Notes under the pieces: model-generated | Databases searched by the model: none | Told to the model about the DNA's origin: nothing | What the model saw: only the letters and a program-made list of their open reading frames with translations | From: Cristatella mucedo | Lineage: Eukaryota; Bryozoa; Phylactolaemata; Cristatellidae | Assembly: GCA_009760855.2 (NCBI GenBank) | Contig: WPIO01000117.1 | Span: 80,001-144,000, forward strand | Direction: 5' to 3' | DNA: 64,000 nt | In this document: one piece after another, positions 1 to 12,599 of the stretch | Position numbering within the stretch: the first letter of the stretch is position 1 | How the letters are laid out: every line of letters begins with the position of its first letter | Program-made: the position numbers and the translations under genes

Positions 1-533
1 ACGGATCGACTTTGAGGTTTTGTCGCTCACTTTTAGGTCCCTTCATTCTATGGCTCCAGCCTATCTCTCCGACATACTCCCCCATCAGGCCAAGCATCGT
101 ACCACCGGCTTTTCGGAATCCAACAGTCTACAAATACCTCGTACAAACCTTAAATCCTTTGGAGACCGTGCATTTAGCTCGTATGCTCCCAAAGCCTGGA
201 ACTCCCTCCCGACCTGCGTCAGAACATCCCATGACCTGACCACATTTAAAAGGAACTTAAAAACACACCTATTTAGGACAGCATTTAGTGGGTCCCTGTG
301 ATTCGTCCTTGATGTGCTTATGCGTGCTGACACTGTGCATGCTGCCACTTACCACATTTGCATGCTGACCCTGTGCATGTCACCCCTAACCATGTTATTC
401 ATTTTGTTTGTTTTTTCAAGCATGATTTTACTTACCATTCAATTGCATTTCCCTGTGCAGCAAATGTAAAGCGCCTAAAAAGAGATTGAGTTCTCTGAGG
501 GTGCTTTATCAAGTACATTATTATTTTTATTAT
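1..533 (+). mobile_element. LINE family A, 3' fragment (A1)
   Basis: C-terminal end of a non-LTR retrotransposon reverse transcriptase of the L2/CR1-like type, followed by its 3' UTR. Coding residues run to the stop near 299 and include the conserved blocks LAPAYLSDLL-like, GDRAFSSYAPKAWNSLP and LKTHLFRTAF, which close many L2-like ORFs. The 3' UTR holds alternating TGCATGCTG/TGCATGTCAC motifs, then a hairpin tail (AAATGTAAAGCGCC, then GAGATTGAGTTCTC) ending in an ATT-rich tract. The left side is cut by the window edge. A dead copy: two frames are needed to read it. Confidence 0.85.
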
Positions 534-689
534 GATTGTTATTGTTATAAAAAATTTAAGGAGAAAAGATATATCAAAGCGTGTTAATTTATCGTAAATG
601 TAAATGGATGCTGGCAACCATGCTTAGCAGTAGCCTGCTATTGGCGCAGGGCCGGGAGCAGGAAGTGAGCTCGCTTTATGAACTAGCAA

Positions 690-800
690 TAGCAGTAATA
701 ATAATAATAAACATTTGATATAGCGCCCTGAGAGAACTCAATCTCTTTCTAGGCACTTTAAGTTTACTGCAAAGGAAACACGATCGAAGGAGAAGAGAAG
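690..800 (-). mobile_element. LINE A 3' tail fragment
   Basis: Short minus-strand copy of the family A tail: (TAA)n on the plus strand, then the complement of the GAGATTGAGTTCTC hairpin and of the CAAAGTAAA segment. No coding part remains, so this is a severely 5'-truncated insertion. Confidence 0.7.
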
Positions 801-969
801 GTCTCTTATTTCCGATGTCAGATCATAGTTAGGATATCTTACGCTAGAGTTAGGAAAAATTACCCCCAAACGCCGACACAGATCACCAGTGGCGTGCAGC
901 AAAGCCAATGACCGCCATTACAAAGCAGTCAGAATGCCAGAATGGCCACCGGATGCAATAACAATACTC

Positions 970-1105
970 TAATGTAATTTATTCGTATAGTTCCCTAAGA
1001 GAACTTAATCTCTATTCAGGTGCTTCACATACGCCATAGGGCTCGAGCCCACGACCTCAGCCAAACACCTTGGTCGGGGCGAGCACCTTAACCACGGGTC
1101 AAACC
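970..1105 (-). mobile_element. tRNA-derived SINE (family 1)
   Basis: Read on the minus strand: a tRNA-like A box (GGTTAAGGTGCTCGCCCCGACC), a B box in GTGGGCTCGAGCCC, then a 3' tail with GAGATTAAGTTCTCTTAGGG that matches the LINE A tail. Other copies in this window lie at 3478, 14244, 17805, 25630, 26605, 29480 and 52062. Confidence 0.75.
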
Positions 1106-3470
1106 AGCATGGCACTGGTGCCAAATTAGCTGAGCGTGCAGAGATGACTGCAACCAATCTCTAACCCGTGGAGGCGTGGGGGTAGTCGTAATTGATGGGA
1201 TAGCTCTTTGCCGCCGCACCTTTTTTAGTACCACCAGGGGCACCTGTTTGGGGGGGCTGGCCACATTCGAAATATCGTTCCAGCCCAGCCAGTCATACCA
1301 AACAGTCCGGCCAACGGGCGGGCTGTGTACCTGCTCGTTAGGCGCAGCAGTCTGACGGTACCTGCTAAATAAGCTCACTTTAATTGCAACAGGTCAGCTG
1401 TAGTCGGATGACCCGCTAGCCCTGCAAGCGAACTACTTTCTGCCTGTGAGCCGGCCTGTACGCACGCTATCCCCTCGCTCTCTGTCTCTGTCTGTCTGTC
1501 TCATCCTCTCTCTCTCTCTCTCCTCTGCTGGCAGTCCGGGGCTGCTTACATGACGGCTTTGATGTCGGTCGCGATCTGATGGAAGACTCAGGGCAGGGCC
1601 GTCGCTGCCTGCTCAGGGCTCGGCTTCTTTTTACCATTTTACCAAGGGGAGAGAAAGGCTGGAGCGCGTTGCATTGGGGCAGTGCTAGTCTGGCCCTAAC
1701 TGAGAGGAGGGAGTTAGGATTAGTCAGGTCCCGAGGTGATCGCTTGGACCATACCGTGTGCACTAGACTTCCCAGGAGCCTGTGGTAAAACCTGTGGTAA
1801 AGCCTGTGGTAAAACAGCCAGCCGATCGGGGCCAATCGGGGCGATCCGATTCCCGGGTGGGATCAAGGTCGCAGAATTCATTTTCATGTCCGAGTACTTT
1901 AAGCACGCCACATATCGAAGCGAAACGATCACTAGCAGTCGATCGCCTACCGACTGAGTAATGGCCACGGACCGGGTGGGTGGATTAAGGAGAAAGGGTA
2001 GAAGCAGTAAGCTGGCCGTCGAGTCGGACCGTAGCTTACCGCAAATGGCCCCTAGAACCGTGCAGCCTCTAGCTGATTGTCCCCGGCTCGTCCGCTTGGT
2101 GAAAAGGGCTGCACTGGAAGAAGCGACGAACAAATGGCCGCACTGCAAGAGGAGAGGCAGGAAACAAGCTGCACTGCAAGAAGCTCGGGAGAAAGGAGGC
2201 TAGGTGGGTGGTGCAGGCAATAAAGCAAGCCGACTTAGCTGTTGAGAAGGGTTGATTGACACTCTTGAATGCAATACCTGCTAGGCGATGCACGTGTACA
2301 CCGGCCCTGCTAGCTTCGGCAAACCTAATCAGCTTACTTGGTGGCCTATTCTTTGCCGGGCAGATATTGCCACACACTCAGGCTGCGACAGACTTGCCCT
2401 CGGTGGTCTCGTGCTCTATCCATTTGAATCCCTTCTGTTCGTGTGCTTGCGTGCTCCAAAATTAAGAACACTATGCTTCATTGTCAGTCTGCAAGATTTC
2501 TTTCTAGCGCACTTGTAATGATACCATGTAACGTTATTATAATTAGCATTATGATCCGTTTGCTGGCGGTTAGATTAACCGGTGGATATCTTCGAGCTGG
2601 GCCCTAGGATTGCATGATGGTCTCAGCTGGTCTGCCTGAAGTACCCTCAAAGCCCCAGCAGTGACGAGGAACGTGTCGCAGTTCAGGTGGATGATGGTCG
2701 CATCTGTACGTGCTGATTGTGATACAGATAGGCCGAACACATCAGCAGACTGGCTCTGAGATTGAAAAAAAAGCCGAACTAGTCAGTTTCTGCTCATAAG
2801 AGCTCAAGTTAAGCAGGCATGGTGGTTCTTATAACGGAGTTGCCACGAGCATCTTTCCTATGCCAAAGGCGCTGCCCTGGCGCCTACGTTTACTCTGCCC
2901 ACACAGAGCTACCAGAATGGGGCTGACAGGCGAGCTTGCTGTTCCAGCTGTAGAGCAGGAGCTTATCTTAACTAGCTGATAAAGATCAGCCTACGGTACC
3001 ACGCTTATTATAGTCAGTGACTGCCATAAACAGCGCCCTCGTGCCCCCTCGTTCCTCCCCCTCCCCCCCCCCCGCTCATGCCCCATTGTCAGTCCCGATG
3101 TCACGCGACGGCTACGGACGGACGTCAAGCAGCCGCGATTACTGCGAGCAGTGATTGCGATGCTATAAATGGGCGAATTGCAGCTGTGGCATGCCAGCCT
3201 GGGACGCGAGTTCCGGACACGATAACGGCGGCAGCGCGACAATGCGGCAGCGCGACAACGGCCTCGTCGTCGCGTCGCGTCCGCTGGGCGAGACTTCCGC
3301 CGTGTGCTTCCACCTCCTCACGCTGCAGGCCGCAGTTTGTCCAGAGTCGCACCCCCTGTGCCCATACTGCGAGGAAAGTCAGAGCAAAGTATCGAGCTGG
3401 TGAACTGCCATTGACATACAATGTCTAGCAGGATATTGCTGGTAGCGCTACCTTGCTGGCTGCTTGGCGT
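1106..3470. other. No recognisable gene
   Basis: Mixed-composition sequence without a convincing coding exon. It holds a short CT run near 1503-1522, three tandem copies of GCCTGTGGTAAAA near 1778-1814, and a C-rich run at 3054-3074. Open frames here are short and lack family motifs. Confidence 0.5.
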
Positions 3471-3477
3471 ATCGTCG

Positions 3478-3640
3478 CGGTTTGGTCCAGTAGTTAAGGT
3501 GCTGGGCCCGACCAAGGTAAAGGTGAATTTATTCGATGACTGAAGTCGTGGGCTTGAGCCTCGTGGCACGTGTGAAGCCCCGGGGCAGAGATTAAGTGTA
3601 AGAGATTAAGCTCTCTCTCTGGGCGCTATATGAGCGAACT
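3478..3640 (+). mobile_element. tRNA-derived SINE (family 1), diverged
   Basis: The A box (GTAGTTAAGGTGCTGGGCCC) and B box (CGTGGGCTTGAGCC) are recognisable, but about 18 extra bases sit between the CGACCAAGG block and the B box, and the tail is rearranged (GAGATTAAG occurs twice). It ends with the GGGCGCTATA motif. Old, rearranged copy. Confidence 0.65.
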
Positions 3641-3988
3641 ATGTACGCGTGATTATGTATACAGCCTTCGGCCAATGGCTACGGACTCTCCTGCCTGGCA
3701 ATAAAAGAGCTGGGCAGTTCGCACAGTTCATCTAGCTGACGGTGGCAGCGATGGAGATCGAATGCGGTATCCCGATCGTACGACGAGTGTCTAACGGTCG
3801 GATCAACAACCGCAGGTGCAACAGCTGCCGCGCCTTCAGGAACAAGGAGGAGGGGCTCTGTGCAACGACTTCTGCCAGAAGAATGGAATACGCACTGCTT
3901 TTCTCTGCATCGAATTGCCGCTAAAATGAACGTTACCTTGCCACTAGCGAGGCCACTTGCCCTATGCACTCAGGTATTCCTCCTATTC

Positions 3989-4950
3989 GCTCAGATAGTT
4001 CTACCTAATAATGCAGACGATTTCCATATTTTTTTAGAGGAGCGCCTATCCTGACCCCCTGAAAATTTTTGAGTTTGTGACGAGAGCATCGACTCCACGA
4101 AATAAATACTACGTCCGAATGATCAACGTCAGACAATTTCAATATTTTTTTTAGAGGAATGCCTCTCCTGACGTATTGAAGATCTGGGAACTGGTGATGA
4201 GAGCACCAATCCCAAGATGAAGTTCAAGAAAAAAGAGAACGAGTCCCGTAAGGACGCTAGTTCTATTGCATCATTAGTTTTATTGCTATTGCTATTAAAA
4301 AATATACCAGAATGATTGGCGTCTGACCATCTCGACTCCAAAATACATTTTCAGAGGTCTAGAAGCAACCTACTACTCAGACTTCTCTTAGTTTTCTCCT
4401 TTTAGTGATATTGTTGCATGCTCTCGTACCATGATTTTTATACCATTTGTAGTTTTCCTTGCTGTTCCGCAAGTTAGCTTGGCGTACCGTTGTTTGTCGT
4501 GGCGCTATTAGTTGCAATCTATACAAGCTGGCACGCTCCTTGTATGAAACTTTTCTGCTAACCACAATTGTCGTGCAATTTGTGAAGCGTTTACTTGCCT
4601 TTTTTCGTGGAGGTTAAGTAGGTGACCACGAGTGAAGTGCGCGGATCTGCACGGACCTGCTCACCTGCTTGACTCACCTATCTAATGATCTCAGACATCT
4701 ACTTGCTGCGTGCTAAATCAGGAGGAGTTGGTTTAAACTGAATTCCGTAGTACTTGTTTCACCTTATGTCGCAGAGTAGCTCGCCTCTGACATTAGGTGC
4801 AAGTACACCAAGGAAGTCATTTTGGCTTGAGGAGACAGATAAGAGACAAATAACCGTGGATTCTTTCTGGCTAGTTCTGCGCTTCCGGCACAGCCTTCGA
4901 AAGCCAACCACCCAACGAGCAATGGCTAAGCCGTGGCGGCCCGTGTGAGG
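3989..4950 (+). repeat. Dispersed repeat R, copy 1
   Basis: About 0.95 kb that recurs at 22800-23663 in the same orientation. Shared landmarks include CTCAGATAGTT, TTTAGAGG, GAGAACGAGTCC, GCTTGGCGTACCGTTGTTTG, GATCTGCACGGACCTGCTCA and a terminal GTGGCGGCCCGTGTGAGGG. Copy 1 has an internal duplication of the TTTAGAGG-CTCTCCTGAC block (3999-4060 and 4130-4170). I see no transposase or RT motif in either copy, so the class is unknown. It is followed directly by a TA tract. Confidence 0.7.
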
Positions 4951-4954
4951 GGGT

Positions 4955-5326
<372 letters not shown>

Positions 5327-5539
5327 ATATATACTAATTAAGCCGAGAAAGTGCGTTTGCAGTAGAGACGGTACGCTGAAACTCAAGCAACGCTTAGCAC
5401 CATTCAAGGCCGCGTTGAGCAGCTTCTCGTACCCGGACGGTGTTCTGCTCACTGAGGGCTGCCATTCCGTTTGCTCCTCATCGTATTTCGCTAACTAAAT
5501 GCTGTACACGCTGTGTACTCTAATACTATACCGTACACT

Positions 5540-5918
5540 CGGCTCCGCCAGCACATCTCCCGTCGAGACTGCACGTAATCTCGGCGTCCTATTCCAAAGT
5601 GACCTTTCATTAGACGACCGCATCGGCTCCACAGTCAAATCTGCCTACTTTCATCTACGTAACTAATGCTAATATTTGGGCTTGTTTTACGCAGGGATAC
5701 CGTATCTAAATTGGGCCAAGTATTTATTACATTCAGTCTCGACTTCTGTAACTCACTGCTTGCTGGGCTACCGGTCTGTGCAATCATTCGCGTACAGTTG
5801 ATGCAAGACTCTGCAGCTAGGCCTGTCTGTCGTAAGCGTCACAATTGCCACATCGCACCACTTCTCGACGACCTGCACTGGCTCCCGATCAAGCTGCGTA
5901 TCGACTTCAAGGTTCTGC
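5540..5918 (+). mobile_element. LINE A-related RT fragment (A7)
   Basis: Encodes, across shifted frames, the RT thumb and connection block seen also at 60.7-61.1 kb: a NLGVLFQSDLSLDD-like stretch, SRLDFCNSLLAGLP, then LDDLHWLPIKLRIDFKVL. The element stops abruptly near 5918, where it joins the 3' side of a Tigger remnant. No 3' UTR or tail is present. Confidence 0.75.
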
Positions 5919-6886
5919 CACATATCCTTCATCTCACTTTTAGAGATGACTTCCTCTGCGTCACTTATTTCCTACAAAACTTCTGCTGCTGCTGCATCTG
6001 TAGCTCCTCCGTGGTCAGCCGTTCGGAGTGTTCCTCGATTAACTCGTTGACGTCATCATCATCTACGTCCCATCCCATGAACTTGCTGAGGGATAAAATC
6101 TCCCCCACCACTGCCGCATGGTGTTCGAGTCATTAAAAGTCCCCTTTAGACACAATCGCAGGCCACTGCTTCCTCCATGCAGAGGTCAAGGTCTTCTTTG
6201 CAACACCGTGCCAGGCCATTGCGATCATTCTGATGTACATCATGATGGCGTAGTGGTCCTTCCAGGACCCTTGAAGACTGAGTTGTGTGTTCTCCGTCAC
6301 CTCAGAGCGGCGTCAAAACAGGAGCTTGGTGAAGAGCTTCTTTAAATTAGAAAACACCTGCTCATCCTAGGGCTGCAGAATAGGGGATGCGTTGGGTGGA
6401 AGGTAGAGAGCCTTTATAGACTTGAACTCTTCAATAATGTCATCTTCGAGGTCATGTTGGTGAGCAGTTGCGTTGCACAGGATGAGAAGGACTCGCGTAT
6501 TAAGTTAGGGCTAGTAGGTTGTTTTTCTGGAGATATTTCTTTAGAGCAGGACCAAAGACAAAATTCACCCTGTCCACAAAGAACTGTTTGGTGGTCCACG
6601 CCCTTGGATTGCCCTCAAAACAATCTGCAGTTTAACGTCAGGCAAGCGCAACACTGATGCTTCCACTACAATATAACCGCTTAAAGTGAGTGAGCAAGAT
6701 GGGGGATGCTGCGAAAATGTTTCGGCTTTAACTGCGGCGCTTGCTGCGCCAGCCATCGGTGAGGTATCTGAAGCTGGTTCGTAAACCGAATTTCAGCTCT
6801 CAACTCAAAGCAAAATGTCGGCTGAGAAACGGTCCGCACCTCGAAAAACTCATTAGTAGGGACACTCGTAATTCAGTGCACCACTG
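5919..6886 (-). pseudogene. Tigger/pogo-type DNA transposon remnant (copy 1)
   Basis: On the minus strand the sequence encodes fragments of a DDE transposase of the Tc1/mariner superfamily, pogo/Tigger branch: an LxxNATAH block, LYLPPNASPILQP, DEQVFSNLKKLF and WKDHYAIMMYIRMIAMAWHGV. These match the family's LLLDNA.AH, FLPPN.TSLLQP.DQGVI and WK/AW landmarks. The 5' terminus is visible at 6886: minus strand CAGTGGTGCACTGAATTACG, then TTCGGTTTACGAACC, typical Tigger inverted-repeat sequence. The other end is missing, cut at the LINE junction near 5918. Several stops and frameshifts; inactive. Confidence 0.8.
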
Positions 6887-6959
6887 CATTTACGGAAACA
6901 TGATATCCAGTGTACTATTTATTATACTACGTATACTCGAAGACACTGCAACTGCTGCT

Positions 6960-7095
6960 TCGAAGAAGGACCTTCGCAGCAGCAGCTCCACCGGCGATGC
7001 TGCTGCTGCTGCTGCTGACACTCGCTGCTCCTGTCTCGGCTCCTACGCCGCTCGCAGCTGCTTCTGCTGCTCCGCCGGCGGAGCGGGTGCTCTAG
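6960..7095. repeat. GCT/GCA-rich trinucleotide region
   Basis: Interrupted (GCT)n and (GCA)n just beyond the Tigger end. Frames through it give poly-Ala, poly-Leu or poly-Gln and have no other support. Confidence 0.7.
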
Positions 7096-7099
7096 GCAC

Positions 7100-8780
7100 C
7101 CGCTGATCACGGCCACGTCACTGGCCTCGCCAGTACCGGTCGGCAAGGCCTCTTGCTTTTAGTCGCAAACCGATTCGAGACTTCTGCTGTGCAAAAGTGT
7201 CAGCGCAGTGACATGCTGTCCGATGCTGACACACTTCACTGTGAGCATTCTGCAAGCAGTAGTCTGGGAGCAGTCTGCGAGCGGTCTGCGAGCGGTCGAT
7301 TAATGGGTCTGTCGTAAGCTTGCCTTATTCCGCCGATGAGTACCCTTGCAATCTCTCGCCGATGATGGCGGGCCTACATTTCACAGGTCAACGTGGCCGC
7401 CGTCATTGTGTGAGTAAATGAGATACTGACTAAAATATAGCCGTTGCGAAATATCGGCAATATTTTTGGATGCAGGCTGCAAACAAATTAACAGCCGTGT
7501 CACGCTATTGGTGATGTCTGCTCATGATTTATGAGACCACAAGCACTAACAATGACACTAGGCTACTTGCAAGGTGCCCTAATATTTATTGATTACCAAT
7601 TGAAACTTTATTAAGATAATGTACAGCTCACTCGAAGAGAATCAGTTTGCCAGTAATCAGTGGTGTATACGGCTTCAGTCAGGCAAACGTGAGTATCTTT
7701 CTAAAGCTAAAAGGCTATACAACATCATGGATTCTTATGACCATCGGTTAGTAGGTTTTCTGGATTTTAGAATGACTAATCATTGAAAATTAAACAAGCA
7801 AAGTGCACAGAAACAAAACCGGCAAACGAAAGTTCCCTACGGCTAAGCGAAAGCAGGCGAGATCAGATGAGTATCTTTAGATAATACTGCAAGTAAAATA
7901 GTGACCGTAGACGGATGTGCGAAAATTCCGTACCTTCGCCGCTGCATCGTTGCTGAAAGCTTTGTGTCGATACAATATTTCATTTATTTAGCGCGTGAGA
8001 CTGCGACATGGATATATTCTGAGGATTGTGTTGCTTTAATAGCACACTGAAGGTGATATACGGCCTTATAGGTAGGCTGATGAGTATAAAAGTAGGCTGG
8101 TAAAGCATACAAATATTAAATAAAATAAAATAAAATATAATGAGCTTCGCTTCTTCTCACATCAAATAAAGTATAAAAATAATAAATAAAACAAAATAAA
8201 ATATAATGAGCTTCGCTTCTTCTCACAGCAATACAGTATAAAAGTAATAAATAAAATATAATGAGCTTAACTTCTTCTTGCAGCCTATAAATTGACTCAT
8301 GTCAATGTAATCGCCAAGTGTAACTTGCCGTGAATGCTTATGCACATTGCACACAGCTATACCTACTCTCGATCTACCCTGGCTCTCGTAGCTCGCTCTT
8401 TGCATAAAAACTAGCAGTAGCGCTTTAATGGCAGTGAAATCTCCCAAACTGAATTACGCTATGGTCGACTTCCGACTTTTAGCCACACTTAGTGTCGCCC
8501 AGAAATTTGTATACTAACTCTTAAAATACATTTGTAAGGCCTGCAAGCAACCTGAGTACCCTGTTCCAGATTTTCCTTAGGCTAGTTGAGCACACAAGTC
8601 CAACCAACACTGATATCCTATTTTCAGCTAGGTATCTTATCGATAATTTGGGTCATTTTTTATTAAAGAAACCACAGCCAAAACGGTTCGAGCATTTCTT
8701 TCAACGCAACTTCTAGACTTCGGCAAATCACTGCATGCAGTCATTCTTGGCCATGTATGTGATATTACGCTTACATCAAC
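7100..8780. other. No gene; AT-rich tandem repeat at 8113-8285
   Basis: Mostly unassigned AT-rich sequence. Three tandem units of about 60-70 bp lie at 8113-8285, each containing AAATATAATGAGCTT followed by CTTCTTCT. No exon-like frame was seen. Confidence 0.6.
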
Positions 8781-9190
8781 TGAAAAGCTCTGCAGCAACG
8801 CTTTGCTGTCACGAACGTCTAAACTTCCATATTGCGAAAATTCTCTCGGACTTGTATCTGCTCCCCATTAAGCAGCATACAGACTTCAAGATTCTTTCAC
8901 TTACTGCTGGTCCCTTTACTGTCTTGCTTCAGTTTAACTATCGGAACTACTTCCTAATCAAGCTACGCAGCCTATCAGCTGATTGAATTAATCAAGTCAT
9001 TCACGTAAGCACTTAATCGAGTCATTTACGTATGCCCATAGCGACCTTAAACTCTCCGGAGACTCTGTATCATTAGTAGCAAGGCTACCCGAGCTAGAGA
9101 AAAGCTTGAAATAAACGTCACTCCTGATCCTGACTTGAAGAAACTGAAAAAGAAGCCTAAAACCCACTTTATTCTCTCACATCATTTGCT
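8780..9190 (+). mobile_element. Highly decayed LINE A-like RT fragment
   Basis: Residues CCHERLNFHIAKILSDLYLLP and KQHTDFKIL mirror the C-x-HC.I.PLL.DLHWLP.K.RIDFKVL segment of family A copies elsewhere in the window; a later LKKKPKTHFI-like piece mirrors LKTHLF. Heavy decay. Confidence 0.5.
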
Positions 9191-9779
9191 GGATTTCCAG
9201 GTAAATTGTCTCCTAAGCTTAAGCTTAAGCAGAGACTTTGAATTTCTATCACTCATCAATTGATACTTTTTCTTTCCATCAAAAGTGGTGCTCAGCATGA
9301 GACAGCATTCTCCTAGGGTGCTGCGCAAATTCCTTTTATCAGTTGGCGAAAGTGAGAGAAGAATGGCTCCCTGTCTCTACTGCTATTAGTGAATACCGAA
9401 TAAGTTGGGTGCATGCGATCGCGTCTGCCAGCGTGCGTGTTTGTGAGTGCGCACGCCCGGGCGTGCTTGGGCACGCCTGGGCGTGCCTGTGCGAACGGCA
9501 CCATTGTCATCATCGGTATTCTTCAAAGCGCTCAGAAATGCTATTCTTCAAAAAACTACTGAATCACTGTGAGGATTATTTGCTACGGAGCCAAACGGTA
9601 CTTTCTGAGGCAGAAAACGGTAAAACAATGCAGTCAGCAGATTAAAATCTTGAGACTTCGAAGTCACTTATATACTAGACAGGTAAAATGTAAATTGCTT
9701 CCATACGCGCTGGAGACCCAAGAAATATTTTCTTCGTCAAAGAAGAAGTATTAAAAGCCGTTTGCGCTGCGCTTGTAAG

Positions 9780-11240
9780 AAGTTTAACGTGTCTAAAGCT
9801 GGTCGCCTTATTGTACCTCCGTCTGTAACTCCACAAAGCCATACAGGCCATGTGGGTGTTACGCAGGAGAGCTTTGCGTAGCGCACTCACAGCCTAAGTG
9901 GCTTTTGGTACGCATTCGGTAGACAACAGATTTCGTCTCATGCAAAAAAAGGAAAGTGGGAAGCATAGCAGAGTCAGGAGAGCAGTTGAGATAGTGAGTA
10001 GCATGGAAGTAGCAGCTCAGGACCGCTGGAAAGGATGTGCCATAGTCGGCAGTAGGAGAGTAGATGTCGTTGCGTAAGAATTGTGAAAGCGAGTTCCACA
10101 GTCTCGGATCTGCAGAGCTAAAGCTTCTGTCGCCAACGGTCTTTAAGCGGAGGAATGGAACAGCTAATGTATTGTCCACACAGGACTTGAGGGCACGAAA
10201 ATGCTGAAACTAGTGCAGCAGTTCAGCTTGGTACGAAGGAGCCAAGCCATGGCGGGCCTTGTGGGTCAGCGACCGGCATCCATCCTAGCTCTTTTAGCAA
10301 GGAGACACGTTCTCAAACCTCTGGGACTTGAAGACTAGCCTTGCAGCCGTATTCATAGCTAGCTGCAGTGGCCTAGTTATTTTCTTTGGTAGCCCAAAGC
10401 AAAAAGGGAATTACAATAATCAAGCCGAGACAGAACTAAGGAGCTAGTTAAATGTTTTGCAAGCCACTGTGGAAGATAGCTTTTAATCTTGGATAGGGAT
10501 CGGACGTGATGGCTAGCTGTAGAAGTAGTCTTCGGAATGAAGTTTTTAAAATCGAGGCAGCTGTCGAAAACGATACCTAAATTTCGAGCACATGGTGATG
10601 GTCGCACAACAACACCTCCTATTAGAAGAGCAAAGCCTTAATACAGCCACTCGCTTAGGGTGTCCTACGAGCAGCAGTTTGATTTTATCGTCATTTAATT
10701 TCAAGAAGTTTTCTGACATCCGGGATCGCAAAGCAAGCATTCAATTTCTCAGTTACGGCAGCAAATTCCATCGGTTTGAATGAAAAATATAGCTGAGTAG
10801 CATCAGCATAAAAGTGATATCCTATTCCACGGGTCTTATTCAGTTTTCCTAGAGGTTGAGTATAAATGGAGAACAGCAAGTGACCGAGAACGAACCCTTG
10901 AGGGACTCCACCGGTGACCCGTCTCGTGTGCGAGATCTGACCCCCACACGACGCGAATTGAACACAATCAGACAAATACGATTTAAACTACTCCAGTGCG
11001 TCATCTGCCAGACCGATCGTTGTTCTCAATCGTTTATGGGAAACATTGAGATCAATGGTATCGAAGGCAGAAGACAGATCTAGCAGAGCTAGGGCAGTGA
11101 CATTTCCATCATCATTGCCACGTAGAATGTCATTGCTAACACGGAGAAGAGCAGTTTCAGTGGACTGCTGCCTCTTGAACCCTGATTGAAATGTTTTTGA
11201 CCTTTCATTTTTTCAATATGTTCAACCCGCTGCTTAGCAA
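9780..11240 (-). pseudogene. LINE family B, RT-containing copy (B1)
   Basis: About 1.45 kb of a second non-LTR retrotransposon family. Reading the minus strand from 11.2 kb: LLDLSSAFDTID (palm motif A), GVPQGFVLGHLLFSIYTQPLG (motif B region), YHFYADATQLYFSF (motif C), KIKLLLVGHPKR, then LGIVFDSCLDF, SRLDYCNSLFALG and, near the 3' end, GDRSFSSADPRLWNSL. Motif C has an Ala in place of the second catalytic Asp, and frames shift several times, so it is inactive. Family B 3' ends contain ACTCCACAAAG and, in other copies, a short CATTA tandem. Confidence 0.85.
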
Positions 11241-11574
11241 CAATTTTTTAAGAATCTTTGACAAGAAATGAAGAAGGGAAACTACGCCTAGTTTTGCGAC
11301 CTCGATGCGGCAAATTCGCTCGCGAATGACACCGTGACCTTACCCTGCTGACCGCATAAATCAAAGAATGCTCGCCGCACACTCTTTGCTCTCTCTCTGC
11401 AATCTCAGCGAGACAGCCGATTCGAACGCGACGAAGGGTTACAGGCGTCCAGCATGAGCAGCCGCCTCGTAAAAAGCTCTCCCTCTCCGGCTCTTTGCTC
11501 TGAGAGCTTCCGAGAACTCCCGACCAAAGGTCCGTAAAGCGTAGGGTGCGCAACTCCCCTTAGTCTCGCTTAGT

Positions 11575-11836
11575 GCCCTTTACGTTCTTACGCGTGCTGA
11601 CACTGCGCATGCTGCCCCTAACCATATTATTATTATTATTATCAAACATTATTTGCATGCTGACCCTGTGCATGACACCCTTAGCCATGCTATACTTGTT
11701 GTCATTGAGCATGCTACCACTAACCATTTGATCGTCCTTCTTTTGCAGCAAATGCGCACAGTGCCTAGGCAGAGATTGAGTTCTTCGAGGGCGCTTTATT
11801 AAATGTATCATTATTATTATTATTATTATTATTATT
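11575..11836 (+). mobile_element. LINE A 3' UTR fragment (A2)
   Basis: Only the untranslated end is present: GTGCTGACACTG, GCATGCTGCCCC, GCATGACACCC, the GAGATTGAGTTCT hairpin and (ATT)n. It lies about 85 bp upstream of a longer family A copy in the same orientation. Confidence 0.75.
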
Positions 11837-11921
11837 AGAGCTCCATCGTCTGCGTATCTAGTGACTTAGGCCCGCATTACCCACAAACGCGGGTAATAAC
11901 ATAACCGGTAACTGTTGCTTT

Positions 11922-12570
11922 CAAACAGCTGTCAGCTTACAGCTGGTGCAAACTCGGCAGCTTGGCTCGTCTGTCGTGAGCGTCGCAGTTGCCACATCAC
12001 ACCACTTCCCTTGCCGACCTGCACTGGCTACCAGCCAAGCAACGGATCGACTTTAAGGTTTTGTCGCTCACTTTTAAGGTCCTTCATTCTTTGGCTCCAG
12101 CCTACCTATCAGATCTACTCCCCCATCAGGCTAAGCATCGTACCACCCGCTTTTCTGAATCCAACAGTCTACAAATACCCCGTACAAACCTCAAATCCTG
12201 ACCGTGCATTTAGTTCGTATGCCCCCAAAGCTTGGAACTCCCTCCCGACCTGCGTCAGAACATCCCCTGACCAGACCACATTTAAAAAGAACTTAAAAAC
12301 GCACCTATTTAGGACAGCATTTAGTGGGTCCGTGTGATTCGTCCTTCATGTGCTTAGGCGCGCTGACACTGTGCATGCTGCCACCAACCACACTTGCATG
12401 CTGACCATTTGCACATCACCGCTAACCATGTTATTCATGTTGTTTATTAAGCATGATAATACTTACCATTCAATCGCATTTCCCTTTGCAGCAAATGTAA
12501 AGCACATAGAAAGAGATTGAGTTCTCTGAGGGCACTTTTTCTAGCGTATTACTATTATTGTTATTATTAG
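11922..12570 (+). pseudogene. LINE A 3' fragment with RT C-terminus (A3)
   Basis: Encodes VRERRSCHITPL, LADLHWLPAKQRIDFKVLSL, LAPAYLSDLLPHQ, then AFSSYAPKAWNSLP and LKTHLFRTAFSGS, in two frames offset by a small deletion near 12200 (the FGD of FGDRAF is lost). The 3' UTR and hairpin tail follow, ending in interrupted ATT repeats near 12570. Confidence 0.85.
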
Positions 12571-12599
12571 CTGAATCTCATCTTCTTTCTTTTGCCTTA